From an uncultured Clostridia bacterium (GTDB taxonomy: Bacteria; Bacillota; Clostridia; Lachnospirales; CAG-274), in the NCBI GenBank assembly GCA_947591605.1, contig CANQDF010000012.1, forward strand, positions 1-61,335: a stretch of 61,335 nt of DNA, given 5' to 3'. Below the pieces are notes generated by a model that had not been told where the DNA came from, did not search any database, and saw only the letters and a program-made list of their open reading frames with translations. The position numbers and the translations under genes are program-made. Positions within the stretch are counted from its first letter, which is position 1, and the number at the start of each line of letters is the position of its first letter. Shown here piece after piece: positions 8,759-17,390 of the stretch.

Positions 8759-8786
8759 AATGAGGCGTTGTTTTCAACACCTCATT
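8759..8786 (-). terminator. Terminator after pgi
   Basis: AATGAGGCGTTG-TTTT-CAACACCTCATT forms a near-perfect stem. On the minus strand it is followed by TTTATTTGC, a fair U-rich tail, and it lies 66 bases after the pgi stop. Confidence 0.7.
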
Positions 8787-8851
8787 GTAATAAAATTATG
8801 TATTTTTATTTTACAAGACATATGCCGTTACGGATACAGGCATTGCCTCTG

Positions 8852-10195
8852 TCAATCCTCAAGCCTTGCCTCAAGCTTAGCCTTTGCCTCCTCATAGCCG
8901 GGTTTGCCAAGCAAAGCAAACATATTCTTTTTGTAAGCCTCAACACCGGGCTGGTCAAACGGATTGACACCAAGCAGATAGCCGCTTACGCCTAGAGTCT
9001 TTTCAAAGAAGTATACAAGCTCGCCGAATGTGTAGGCATCGGCTTTTTCTATCTCGACTACCATAGTGGGTACGCCGCCGTCGATATGTGCAAGATATGT
9101 GCCGCCGTATGCTTTACTGTTTACATACTGTATGCTCTTGCCCGCAGCAAAGTTAAGTCCGTCAACGTTTTCGGGGTCTGTGCCGATAACAATATCCTTT
9201 TTGGCATTTTTTATCCATATAACGGTTTCAAACAAAAATCTGCTTCCGTCCTGTATAAACTGACCTATAGAGTGGAGGTCGGTGGAGAAGTTTGCACTTA
9301 CAGGGAAAATACCCTTGCGATCCTTGCCCTCACTCTCTGCAAAGAGCTGCTTGTACCACTCGCCGAACATTGTAAGAGAAGGCTCGTAGTTTGCAAGTAT
9401 CTCAACATTTTTGCCCTTTCTGTACAGACAGTTTCTTATGGCTGCATATTTAAGGCAGTCGTTTGTTTCTATAGTGCCGTCCTTATATTTTTTTGCGGCA
9501 TCGGCAGCACCCTGCATAACGGCATCCACATCAATGCCTGCAGCTGCCATAAGCAAAAGACCTACGGGTGTGAGCACCGAAAATCTGCCGCCTATATCGT
9601 CCGTAATCACAAAGGTTTCATATCCCTCTTTGTCACAAAGCGATTTAAGAGCTCCCCTTGCTTTGTCGGTTGTTGCAAATATCCTTTCCTTGGCACCCTC
9701 CTTGCCGTATTTATCCTCTATCATTTTTTTGAATATTCTAAAGGCGATAGCAGGCTCTGTGGTTGTACCGGACTTTGATATAACGTTAATGGAAAAATCT
9801 CTGTCACCCAAAATTTCAATAATATCGCTTAAATAATCCGAGCTGATACTGTTGCCCACAAAATAAACCTCGGGCAGACCGGGATGCTTTTTAAGGTTGT
9901 AATTGCTGCCGTTGATAAATTCAAGCGCAGCCCTGCCGCCGAGATATGAACCGCCGATACCTATAACTATAAGCACCTCGCTGTTTGACTGTATTTTTTT
10001 TGCGGCAGCCTTGATACGGGCAAACTCCTCCTTGTCATAATCAAAGGGCAGATCTACCCATCCGAGGAAATCATTGCCTGCGCCAGATTTTTCGTTAAGA
10101 GTTTTGTTTGCAAGAGCAACCATAGACTCCATTTTTTCAAGCTCACCCGGTACAATAAAGCCCTCAACACCCTTAGTCTTAAAATTAATTGCCAT
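8852..10195 (-). CDS. pgi: Glucose-6-phosphate isomerase
   Basis: 447 residues, the usual size of the compact Firmicutes enzyme. It interconverts glucose-6-phosphate and fructose-6-phosphate in the cytoplasm. Visible motifs: [16 protein letters not shown] (about 80-95), the sugar-phosphate loop [15 protein letters not shown] (about 138-152), [14 protein letters not shown] (about 308-321), and C-terminal [14 protein letters not shown] with the catalytic Lys region. The start follows AAGGGATGATGTAAA. It is transcribed alone, with its own terminator downstream and an A+T-rich leader upstream (10196-10355). Confidence 0.97.
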   Translation of the reverse strand: MAINFKTKGVEGFIVPGELEKMESMVALANKTLNEKSGAGNDFLGWVDLPFDYDKEEFARIKAAAKKIQSNSEVLIVIGIGGSYLGGRAALEFINGSNYNLKKHPGLPEVYFVGNSISSDYLSDIIEILGDRDFSINVISKSGTTTEPAIAFRIFKKMIEDKYGKEGAKERIFATTDKARGALKSLCDKEGYETFVITDDIGGRFSVLTPVGLLLMAAAGIDVDAVMQGAADAAKKYKDGTIETNDCLKYAAIRNCLYRKGKNVEILANYEPSLTMFGEWYKQLFAESEGKDRKGIFPVSANFSTDLHSIGQFIQDGSRFLFETVIWIKNAKKDIVIGTDPENVDGLNFAAGKSIQYVNSKAYGGTYLAHIDGGVPTMVVEIEKADAYTFGELVYFFEKTLGVSGYLLGVNPFDQPGVEAYKKNMFALLGKPGYEEAKAKLEARLED

Positions 10196-10355
10196 TTTAC
10201 ATCATCCCTTCTTATGTAAAAATTTGAGTTATCTGTATTACCCCGTAAGGCTACAGTATTCTGCTTTTATAATAACATATAACAGAAAAAATTTCCACAA
10301 AAAAATAAAAATAATTTTACTTTTTTTCAACAAAATTCACACAAAATAAATTTAT

Positions 10356-12143
10356 TTATTGCTTTGATTCCGATTTGATTTTTTCATATAGCTCCGACAG
10401 ATATACCCATCTGTCCATTTTTTCGTTGTATTGTTTTTCAAGCTCTTCCTTATCCTTAATGAGGCTTTGGAGTATGGAATAATTACTTACATTGCTTTCC
10501 ATTTCCGCTTCCTTTTCGGCAATCTGCTTTTCCAGAGCGGCAATATCATCATCTATGGTATTCCACTCACGCTCTTCGTTATATGTCATTTTGAGCTTCT
10601 TTTTGCCCTTATCCCAGACCTTTGCCGTATTTTTTTCGGTTTTGGCATCCGTTTTGGTGTCGGCTGACAGTTTTTCAATATAATCGCTGTAGCCGCCTTC
10701 ATACTGCTTTGCATAGCCGCTCCCGTCCAAAGCAAAAATGCGGTTTACGGTCCTGTCAAGAAAGCATCTGTCATGTGATACCGTAATAACGGCGCCGCTG
10801 AAGCCCTCAAGGTAGTCCTCAAGCGTGCTCAGGGTGGCAATATCAAGGTCATTGGTAGGTTCATCCATAAAAAGTATATTGGGGCAGCCCATAAGTACCT
10901 TTAAAAGGTATAGCCTGCGCTTTTCACCTCCCGAGAGCTTGCCTATTTCGGAATATTGCATATCGGGTGTAAAAAGAAACCTGTCCAGCAGCTGCGAGGC
11001 GGTTATTTTTCCGTTTTTCACGGGTATATATTCCCCTGACTCTTTAATATAGTCTATAACTCTTATATTGTTATCCATTATAGCGTTTTCCTGGGCAAAA
11101 ACACCTATTTTTACTGTTTCGCCAAAGGTAACGCTGCCGCTGTCGGGCATAATGCTGCCGCTTAGCATACCAAGCAAAGTACTCTTTCCCACGCCGTTGC
11201 TGCCAACTATGCCTATGCGGTCATCCTTTAAAAGATGATAGGTAAAGTCCTTTATCACGGTTTTATCTCCGTAGGACTTCGAGATATTGTCCGCCTCGAT
11301 GGTTTTTCTGCCAAGGCGTGAGGCGACGCCGTCAAATTCAATGTTTTTATCTCTGCGGACAGATCTTATGGAGGATATATCTTCAAAGCGCTGCAGCCTT
11401 GCCTTTTGCTTTGTGGTTCTTGCCTGAGCGCCTCGTCTTATCCATTTAAGCTCATTGCGCAAAAAGCTCTGCCGTTTTTTCTCCTCCGTAAGCTCACGTT
11501 CCTCACGCTCGGCTTTTTTTACAATAAATTCGCTGTAATTGCCGTAATACACATAAAGCTTGCCTTTGTCAAGCTCTATTGTTTTATTGGCTATTCGGTC
11601 AAGAAAATATCTGTCGTGTGTGACCATTATAACAGCTTTGGCAGTACGCTTTAAATTATTTTCAAACCATTCCACCGTATTATTGTCTATGTGGTTTGTA
11701 GGTTCGTCAAGTATAAGCAAGTCGACCTTACTCATCATTGCGGCTGCAATTGCCACTCTCTTGCGCTGACCGCCCGACAGATATGAACAAGGCGCATTAA
11801 AATCCGTTATTCCAAGCCTTGTAAGTGAGGTTTTGGCTTCTGTCATACGCTCGGGCGTATCCAATTCGCCTGTCTTTGACATATAGTCGATAACGGTTTC
11901 CTCCTCATCACCAAATAAAGGGGACTGGGGCAGATATCCTGCCCTCAGTCCTCTCATTTGCGCAATATTGCCGCTGTCTGCATCTTCGATGCCCGCAATT
12001 ATTTTAAGCAATGTGCTTTTGCCCGCACCGTTTATGCCTATTATTCCTATTTTATCGCCTGTTTCTATGCCAAAGGAAATATTGTCAAGTATTGTTTTTT
12101 CTCCAAAGGACTTGCTTACATTTTCAATTGTCATCAGGTTCAT
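10356..12143 (-). CDS. ABC-F ATPase, Uup/YfmR type
   Basis: 595 residues with two tandem ATP-binding domains and no membrane segment. First: Walker A GINGAGKST, signature LSGGQRKRVA, Walker B LLILDEPTNHID. Second: GSNGVGKST, LSGGEKRRLY, ILFMDEPTNDLD. The inter-domain linker is basic and helical (about 215-260), and the C-terminus is a coiled coil (about 520-590) starting KKLKMTYNEEREWNTIDDD, the Uup-type C-terminal domain. Such proteins act on the ribosome or on branched DNA. AAGGAG precedes ATG 12143. It follows the SLH protein gene by 21 bases, so the two may share a transcript. The exact subfamily is inferred from the coiled coil. Confidence 0.93.
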   Translation of the reverse strand: MNLMTIENVSKSFGEKTILDNISFGIETGDKIGIIGINGAGKSTLLKIIAGIEDADSGNIAQMRGLRAGYLPQSPLFGDEEETVIDYMSKTGELDTPERMTEAKTSLTRLGITDFNAPCSYLSGGQRKRVAIAAAMMSKVDLLILDEPTNHIDNNTVEWFENNLKRTAKAVIMVTHDRYFLDRIANKTIELDKGKLYVYYGNYSEFIVKKAEREERELTEEKKRQSFLRNELKWIRRGAQARTTKQKARLQRFEDISSIRSVRRDKNIEFDGVASRLGRKTIEADNISKSYGDKTVIKDFTYHLLKDDRIGIVGSNGVGKSTLLGMLSGSIMPDSGSVTFGETVKIGVFAQENAIMDNNIRVIDYIKESGEYIPVKNGKITASQLLDRFLFTPDMQYSEIGKLSGGEKRRLYLLKVLMGCPNILFMDEPTNDLDIATLSTLEDYLEGFSGAVITVSHDRCFLDRTVNRIFALDGSGYAKQYEGGYSDYIEKLSADTKTDAKTEKNTAKVWDKGKKKLKMTYNEEREWNTIDDDIAALEKQIAEKEAEMESNVSNYSILQSLIKDKEELEKQYNEKMDRWVYLSELYEKIKSESKQ

Positions 12144-12164
12144 AAAAGCTCCTTAATACGGCTG

Positions 12165-14054
12165 TTATTTGTTAAGCGTGTTGTACACGTTGTTAAGAAG
12201 AACAGCCATCTGTGCCCTTGTAATATTTTTGTCAGGTGAAAGAGTAGTTTGTGAATCACCGGTAACGGCACCTAAATTTATAAGTGCAGCCACAGCATCC
12301 CTGTTTTCGGGGGCAAGCTTGTCTGCATCGGAATATTTTGAAAGACATCTCTGGTCAATGTTCATCTGTATGCCCTTCTTCAACATTCCTTTGTATACCA
12401 TTACCATTATCTCCTCACGGGTTATGCTGTCGGTAGGTCTGAACAAGCCGTTGGCAACACCTGCCTCAACGCCGTTTGCCTTTGCTGCAGCTACATAGCT
12501 GAAATAGTACTTGCCGGACTGAACATCGCTGTAATTGTCGTTTGATGTAAGACCAAACTGAAGCATTTTTACAAGAACAATGGTAAAGTCTGCCCTGATA
12601 CAGGTATCATCGGGAGCAAATGTTGTGGCGTTTCTGCCTACGATAAAGCCCTTTGACGCCATATTGTTTATTGCAGGCACTGCCCACATCCTGGAAGATA
12701 TATCCGTAAAGTTTGGCAATACGGTTGTAGTCTGCGTCTGAGGTGCCTTTGTCGTAGGAGCAGCGGTTGTGGTTTCGGTAGTCTTTTCTGTCGTGGTCGT
12801 AGTAGCTGCGGTACCCGATACGGTTACAACTATCTGAACTATGTCGCCGTCATCATGCTTGCAGATAAGTGTTGCTACACCGTTTGCAACGCCCCTGACC
12901 TTGTCCTCTCCGTCAAGCTTTGCAACCGATGTTCTGTCGGAGGATATGCTGTATTCGTCAATATCCTCGGGCAGCTGATCCTTAAAGCTCTTTGTTTCGT
13001 TTTTCTTTATGGAGAGAGTTCTCTGTGTGTAGTCGGAGTCGACCTTGATATTGAATTTGTAGTCATCGTTGTCACCCTCTGCGGTTACAACGGTGCTGCC
13101 TTCTTCAAGCGCTTCTATCTTGCCTGTACGCTCGTTGAGGTCAACTATATCCTCGTCATCAACATCCCAGTCGCAGTCATCGGGATCCTCGTCCATAAAC
13201 TTGCTTAAATCAAGCGTATCATCCTCATCCATATAGAATGTCCAGCTTGTTTTTACGGATACATCGTCGTCGTCATCGGATGATGAATCGCTCTTTTTAA
13301 CGGTTATCTTGAAAAGGTATGATTTGCTCTTTACCTCTGCCTCAATTACAGCGGTACCCGACTTAACGCCCTTTACAACGCCCTCATCGTCTACGGTTGC
13401 AATTGATTTGTTTCTGGAGTTCCAGTCGTATTCATCTGCATCATAGTCGTCATCTACATAATCATACAGATCCTTTTTATCGCCTACTTTTATTGTTACC
13501 GTTCTGTCATAATCGTCATCATCGTCGTCATCTCTGCTGCTGCGGCTGCTTTCCTTTTCAACGGTGACCTCAAAATAGTAATCGTAGGATGTACCGCTTA
13601 CATTGCCGCTGGCGTTGATAAAAACAGTACCTTTCTTTTTTGCGGTAAGCTTACCGGATGAGTTTACTGTAGCAATGGATGTATCCGCCGAGCTCCAGTC
13701 CAGATCGGACGCATTGACGGAAATTTTTGACGAAAGGTTATATGTATCATCTACCTCAACAGATACCTTGTATGTGTTTTCCACCTTGGTTGGTTTTTGT
13801 GTGGTAGTCTGTGAGCCCTGTTCCTTTTTTGCCTCTGTGGTAGCCTCCGTAGGATTCTCCTTTGTAGGTGCCTCCGTTTTTGCCTCGGTAGGCTTTTCGG
13901 TAGTAGGCTCGGTTACCTCCTCTGTGGAAGGCTCCTCTGTCTGCTGCTCTGTATTGCCTGTAACCAGTGTATTGCCGTCCTCTGCATAAACAAACGATGC
14001 AGAGCTCATTGCAATAACGGCTGCAATAATAATAGCCGAAAGTCTTTTCTTCAT
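12165..14054 (-). CDS. Surface protein with Ig-like (BIG2) repeats and SLH domains
   Basis: 629 residues from ATG 14054 (10 bases after GGAGG; the ATG at 14063 is too close). A signal peptide ends near SFVYAED. A Thr/Glu/Pro-rich linker (about 30-90) and four Ig-like BIG2-type domains (about 93-165, 185-255, 268-340, 345-415) follow, each with the SIATVNSSGKL-type signature. They are separated by poly-Asp/Ser linkers (RDDDDDDDYD, SSDDDDD). A second Thr-rich linker leads to about three SLH motifs (from about 450) with FAPDDTCIRADFTIVLV, FRPTDSITREEIMVMV and LSPDKNITRAQMAVLL. SLH domains bind pyruvylated wall polymers, so it is wall-attached and displays an extended stalk. No catalytic domain was seen. 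Confidence 0.88.
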   Translation of the reverse strand: MKKRLSAIIIAAVIAMSSASFVYAEDGNTLVTGNTEQQTEEPSTEEVTEPTTEKPTEAKTEAPTKENPTEATTEAKKEQGSQTTTQKPTKVENTYKVSVEVDDTYNLSSKISVNASDLDWSSADTSIATVNSSGKLTAKKKGTVFINASGNVSGTSYDYYFEVTVEKESSRSSRDDDDDDDYDRTVTIKVGDKKDLYDYVDDDYDADEYDWNSRNKSIATVDDEGVVKGVKSGTAVIEAEVKSKSYLFKITVKKSDSSSDDDDDVSVKTSWTFYMDEDDTLDLSKFMDEDPDDCDWDVDDEDIVDLNERTGKIEALEEGSTVVTAEGDNDDYKFNIKVDSDYTQRTLSIKKNETKSFKDQLPEDIDEYSISSDRTSVAKLDGEDKVRGVANGVATLICKHDDGDIVQIVVTVSGTAATTTTTEKTTETTTAAPTTKAPQTQTTTVLPNFTDISSRMWAVPAINNMASKGFIVGRNATTFAPDDTCIRADFTIVLVKMLQFGLTSNDNYSDVQSGKYYFSYVAAAKANGVEAGVANGLFRPTDSITREEIMVMVYKGMLKKGIQMNIDQRCLSKYSDADKLAPENRDAVAALINLGAVTGDSQTTLSPDKNITRAQMAVLLNNVYNTLNK

Positions 14055-14080
14055 ATTTAACATTCCTCCAATTTTATAAT

Positions 14081-14111
14081 TTTGGATAAAAACTTATCCA
14101 AACTAATTATA
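14081..14111 (-). promoter_or_regulatory. Promoter -10 with overlapping palindrome for the SLH protein
   Basis: Minus strand TATAAT (14111-14106) is followed directly by the palindrome TTTGGATAA-GTTT-TTATCCAAA (14102-14081), a perfect 9-bp inverted repeat over the expected transcription start. No good -35 at 17 bases (TTGTAG sits at 19). The palindrome could be an operator or a 5' mRNA-stabilising hairpin. Confidence 0.5.
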
Positions 14112-14322
14112 GCATATATTAAATAAATATCTACAAATTTTTAATTTTTTTTAAAAAATATTTTACAGGGTAAGCGTAAGCCTAAACCGATACCCTATCG
14201 GTGTATGGTTTAAAAACCGCAATATATGTTTACGCAGCATAAACGGGGCAAGTATATGCCCGATAATTGATAATATTAAAACTTTTATTGGTTATAAAAC
14301 AGTAAAAAATAACAAAAAAGTG
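14112..14322. other. Gene-free stretch between the SLH protein and ilvE
   Basis: No open frame of note. Two small hairpins are visible: ACCGATA-CCC-TATCGGT (14186-14202) and GGGCA/TGCCC (14246-14261). No T-box AGGGTGGNACCGCG motif is present, and the ilvE promoter lies downstream of both hairpins, so they are not part of the ilvE leader from that promoter. Confidence 0.5.
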
Positions 14323-14351
14323 TTGAAATTTAGTTATAAAAGCTATATACT
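14323..14351 (+). promoter_or_regulatory. Sigma-A type promoter of ilvE
   Basis: TTGAAA (14323-14328), a 17-base spacer and TATACT (14346-14351), 35 bases before the ilvE start codon. Near-consensus spacing and boxes. Confidence 0.75.
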
Positions 14352-14386
14352 ATCTTTAAATTAAAAATTAAGAAAGAAGGATGACA

Positions 14387-15454
14387 ATGCTTAACATCAA
14401 ATACGAGCTTTCAAAAAATCCAAAAACTAAGCCGGATCAGAATAACCTCGGCTTCGGTATATATTATACCGACAATATGTTTATTATGGACTATACGGAG
14501 GGCAAGGGATGGCATGACCCACGTATAGTTGAGTATGCGCCTATTGCGCTTGACCCTGCCGCTATGGTATTCCATTACGCTCAGGAATCCTTTGAGGGTC
14601 TTAAGGCATACCGCACACCAAACGGTGACATCCAGCTTTTCCGTCCCGATAAAAATGCCGAAAGAATGATAAACACAAACAAGAGGATGTGCATACCTCC
14701 AATACCCGCAGAGGACTTTGTACAGGCATGCAAGGCGCTTGTTAAGGTAGAGGAGGACTGGGTGCCATCGGCAGAGGGTACATCGCTTTATATCCGTCCA
14801 TACGTTATTGCAACGGAGCCACACCTTGGTGTACGTCCTTCAAGCACATATATATTTGCAATAATCACTTCACCTGTAGGAGCATATTACTCAACAGGCA
14901 TTAACCCCGTTAAGATCTATGTTGAGGACGAGTATGTAAGGGCTGCACCCGGTTTGACGGGCTTTACAAAGTGCGGAGGCAACTATGCCGCATCGCTTGC
15001 ATCCCAGGTTAAGGCTCACGACCTCGGCTACGAGCAGGTGCTCTGGCTTGACGGCGTTGAGAGAAAGTATGTGGAGGAGGTCGGCTCCATGAACTGCTTC
15101 TTCAAGATAGACGGCGTTATTTACACCGCTCCTACTGTAGGCACCGTTCTGCCCGGCATAACACGTATGTCCTGTATAGAGCTGCTCAAGAAATGGGGTT
15201 ACACCGTTTCGGAGGACAGACTTGCAGTTACCGACATAATAGAGGCAGACAAGGCAGGCAAGCTCGAAGAAGTATTCGGTACAGGTACCGCAGCCGTTAT
15301 CTCGCCTGTAGGTGAACTCAGATATGAGGATCATGTATGCTATATCAACGATGGCAAGATAGGCGAAGTTACACACAGGCTTTACGATACCCTTACAGGC
15401 ATACAGTGGGGCAAAATTGCCGATGATATGGGCTGGACAGTTAAGGTAGACTGA
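14387..15454 (+). CDS. ilvE: Branched-chain amino acid aminotransferase
   Basis: Fold-type IV PLP enzyme of 355 residues (ATG 14387 sits 6 bases after AAGG; an in-frame ATG 6 bases earlier abuts the Shine-Dalgarno). It moves amino groups between glutamate and the 2-keto acids of Leu, Ile and Val in the cytoplasm. The PLP lysine lies in FTKCGGNYAASLASQ (Lys195 counting from 14387), with RPYVIATE and the C-terminal FGTGTAAVISPVGEL phosphate-cup loop. Length and motif order match the BCAT-like group of Clostridia and Bacteroidetes. It stands alone on the plus strand between its own promoter and terminator. No T-box leader was found. Confidence 0.96.
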   Translation: MLNIKYELSKNPKTKPDQNNLGFGIYYTDNMFIMDYTEGKGWHDPRIVEYAPIALDPAAMVFHYAQESFEGLKAYRTPNGDIQLFRPDKNAERMINTNKRMCIPPIPAEDFVQACKALVKVEEDWVPSAEGTSLYIRPYVIATEPHLGVRPSSTYIFAIITSPVGAYYSTGINPVKIYVEDEYVRAAPGLTGFTKCGGNYAASLASQVKAHDLGYEQVLWLDGVERKYVEEVGSMNCFFKIDGVIYTAPTVGTVLPGITRMSCIELLKKWGYTVSEDRLAVTDIIEADKAGKLEEVFGTGTAAVISPVGELRYEDHVCYINDGKIGEVTHRLYDTLTGIQWGKIADDMGWTVKVD

Positions 15455-15480
15455 TTGTAAAGAGTTTTAAGTTTATTTTT

Positions 15481-15520
15481 AAGAGGAACGCATGCTTGTC
15501 TTTTGCGCTCCTCTTTTTTT
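15481..15520 (+). terminator. Terminator after ilvE
   Basis: AAGAGGAACGCA ... TTGCGCTCCTCTT stem followed by TTTTTT, 27 bases after the ilvE stop. Confidence 0.8.
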
Positions 15521-15580
15521 ATTATATAACAGTTTTGTTGCAGAATTGTACCGCAAAATGCCTGCATAATGTTTGCGCTT

Positions 15581-15628
15581 AAAAAACAAAAGCTGCCGTA
15601 TAATGACTTTACATCACTGTACGGCAGC
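15581..15628 (-). terminator. Terminator ending the recN / SLH transcript
   Basis: On the minus strand GCTGCCGTACAGTGA...TCATTATACGGCAGC (15628-15592) is followed by TTTTGTTTTTT. It lies 34 bases after the stop of the SLH protein gene. Confidence 0.85.
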
Positions 15629-15661
15629 ATATATTATATTGTTATCAAATTATTGCGGTCA

Positions 15662-17287
15662 TCAAAACGTTACTATGGAAGTAGGCCCGTCAGAGCCTCC
15701 TATCATATCTGCATCGTCAAGCTCATCCGAGTAAATATCCTCATAGTATGACGACATATCCTCATAATCCGAAAAATCGGGGAAGTCTATTTCAGCGAAG
15801 CTGTCATATTCAACGGACATATCCGCTGTAACATCAATATCTCCCTTTGCGGCATCGGAATCAAACGAAACCGTTGTCTTGAAGCTGCCGTCCGTTATAA
15901 AGCCGTCGCTGTCAATATGCGTATCGATGTCGATATAGCCGATGGTAAGGCTTGCTCCCTCCTCCATAGAATCGACAAACTTATCGAGGTCTATACCCAA
16001 AGAAGCAAACATAGCGTTTATATCATATTTGATATTCAGATCCTTGGATCCGTCCTTGTTATCCTTGGCGCTGCCGTCTACCATGCTTTCCCTGTAAATG
16101 TATTCGGTCATAAGACGGTTTGCCTCATTAATGGCGGAAATGCTTATATCGGGCATAACGTTCGTACCGGATATAATGCCGTCAGAATAGGCAATTTTCT
16201 GTTTTGTACCCGCAGGATTATCAATATAAATATATCCGTCCTTTAAATATATACTGTATTCTACTGTATAATCGCCGTTTTCCTCGGGCGTTATATTGTA
16301 GTATTCGGCAGCCGTGTCAAGCACATCTTTAAGCTCGGGCACGGATATAACGTACTTGATATTTTCGTATAATTCCTTTGGCATATGCTCATCATCAAAT
16401 ACCGCTTTAACGTCGGCAGTTAAGTTTATGCTTCCGCTGTACTCGGTGCCGTCTGCGGTAATACTGCCTTCAAGGTGCATATTTTCCTTTTCCTGTATGT
16501 TTTTTGCCTCGGCAGCCTTGTCCGCAGCGTCAAGGTATACGTTCAATACCTCCTCCATCTCGGGGCTTAATTTTTTATCACTCTTAAGGGTGCCGTCCTC
16601 AGCCTTTTGTGCAAGATCCATCAGAGCTTTAAAACTGTCCATGCCGGTAGAATAGACGGCGGACATATACTCGTCATAATTTATACCCTTATCCGCAAGT
16701 ATGCCCTCTTGCTTATCCATATCCATGAGCATGGTGAGGGTTGTCATTGCCTCGGCATATGTGATATACTCATCGGGTCTGAAGGTATTGTCATTGTAGC
16801 CTACCATTATGCAATATTTGTAGCAGTTATCTATAGCCTGTTTATCGGGGTCGTCCTCCCTTATATCCGAATAAGAGGCAGACCTGCCCGCATAAACATT
16901 CATATCCGCAGGTACATTGTAAATAGCAGCCTGCTCCTCCGGGTCGCAGTCCTTTATGTCTTCCAGAACATCGCTGTACATAAGGTCGATGCAGCCCGAT
17001 ACGCCCCTAGCCCACTCACGCCTTGTTATATAGCTGTTTGTATAATCCGTGGAATGAAATATATAATCGTCGCTGCCCGTATTGAACGAGAGATAAAAGC
17101 CGAGTATATCGTTGCCGTCACCGTAGGTAACGTTGTCGTCATACTCATCCGTATCGCACAACTCCCAGATGGAGCTGCCGTTATACATATATTCACTTGC
17201 CCAGTAGTTTTCGGGCATTTCGGATGCGCATACATTTTGTGAAAGCAGCATGGTGCCTGTAATAAACAAAGCCAAAAATCTTTTCAT
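15662..17287 (-). CDS. Secreted SLH-domain protein with C-terminal GGSDGPTS tail
   Basis: 541 residues. A signal peptide (MKRFLALFITGTMLLSQNVCAS) is followed by SLH-like motifs (about 85-205; FRPDEYITYAEAMTTLTMLM). A middle beta-rich domain (about 265-500) has alternating acidic/hydrophobic strands (DGYIYIDNPAG, DSDGFITDGSF) that resemble strands in the lipoprotein encoded just upstream. The last residues are ADMIGGSDGPTSIVTF after an Asp/Tyr-rich stretch. No catalytic motif was recognised. It lies 103 bases after the lipoprotein gene and ends at a strong terminator, so it closes the recN transcript. Role unknown; probably a wall-bound partner of the lipoprotein. Confidence 0.75.
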   Translation of the reverse strand: MKRFLALFITGTMLLSQNVCASEMPENYWASEYMYNGSSIWELCDTDEYDDNVTYGDGNDILGFYLSFNTGSDDYIFHSTDYTNSYITRREWARGVSGCIDLMYSDVLEDIKDCDPEEQAAIYNVPADMNVYAGRSASYSDIREDDPDKQAIDNCYKYCIMVGYNDNTFRPDEYITYAEAMTTLTMLMDMDKQEGILADKGINYDEYMSAVYSTGMDSFKALMDLAQKAEDGTLKSDKKLSPEMEEVLNVYLDAADKAAEAKNIQEKENMHLEGSITADGTEYSGSINLTADVKAVFDDEHMPKELYENIKYVISVPELKDVLDTAAEYYNITPEENGDYTVEYSIYLKDGYIYIDNPAGTKQKIAYSDGIISGTNVMPDISISAINEANRLMTEYIYRESMVDGSAKDNKDGSKDLNIKYDINAMFASLGIDLDKFVDSMEEGASLTIGYIDIDTHIDSDGFITDGSFKTTVSFDSDAAKGDIDVTADMSVEYDSFAEIDFPDFSDYEDMSSYYEDIYSDELDDADMIGGSDGPTSIVTF

Positions 17288-17390
17288 ATAAAACCTCCGT
17301 ATTTATAATTTTACATTTCACAAGCAGAGCAATTTTTGACGTCAAAACCGTCCAGACGGCATCCTCACCGCTTTTTTGATTTGGCAACAA

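Noticed and set aside
14112..14380. T-box or other amino-acid leader before ilvE
   Set aside because: No AGGGTGGNACCGCG motif or specifier stem; the promoter leaves only a short leader.
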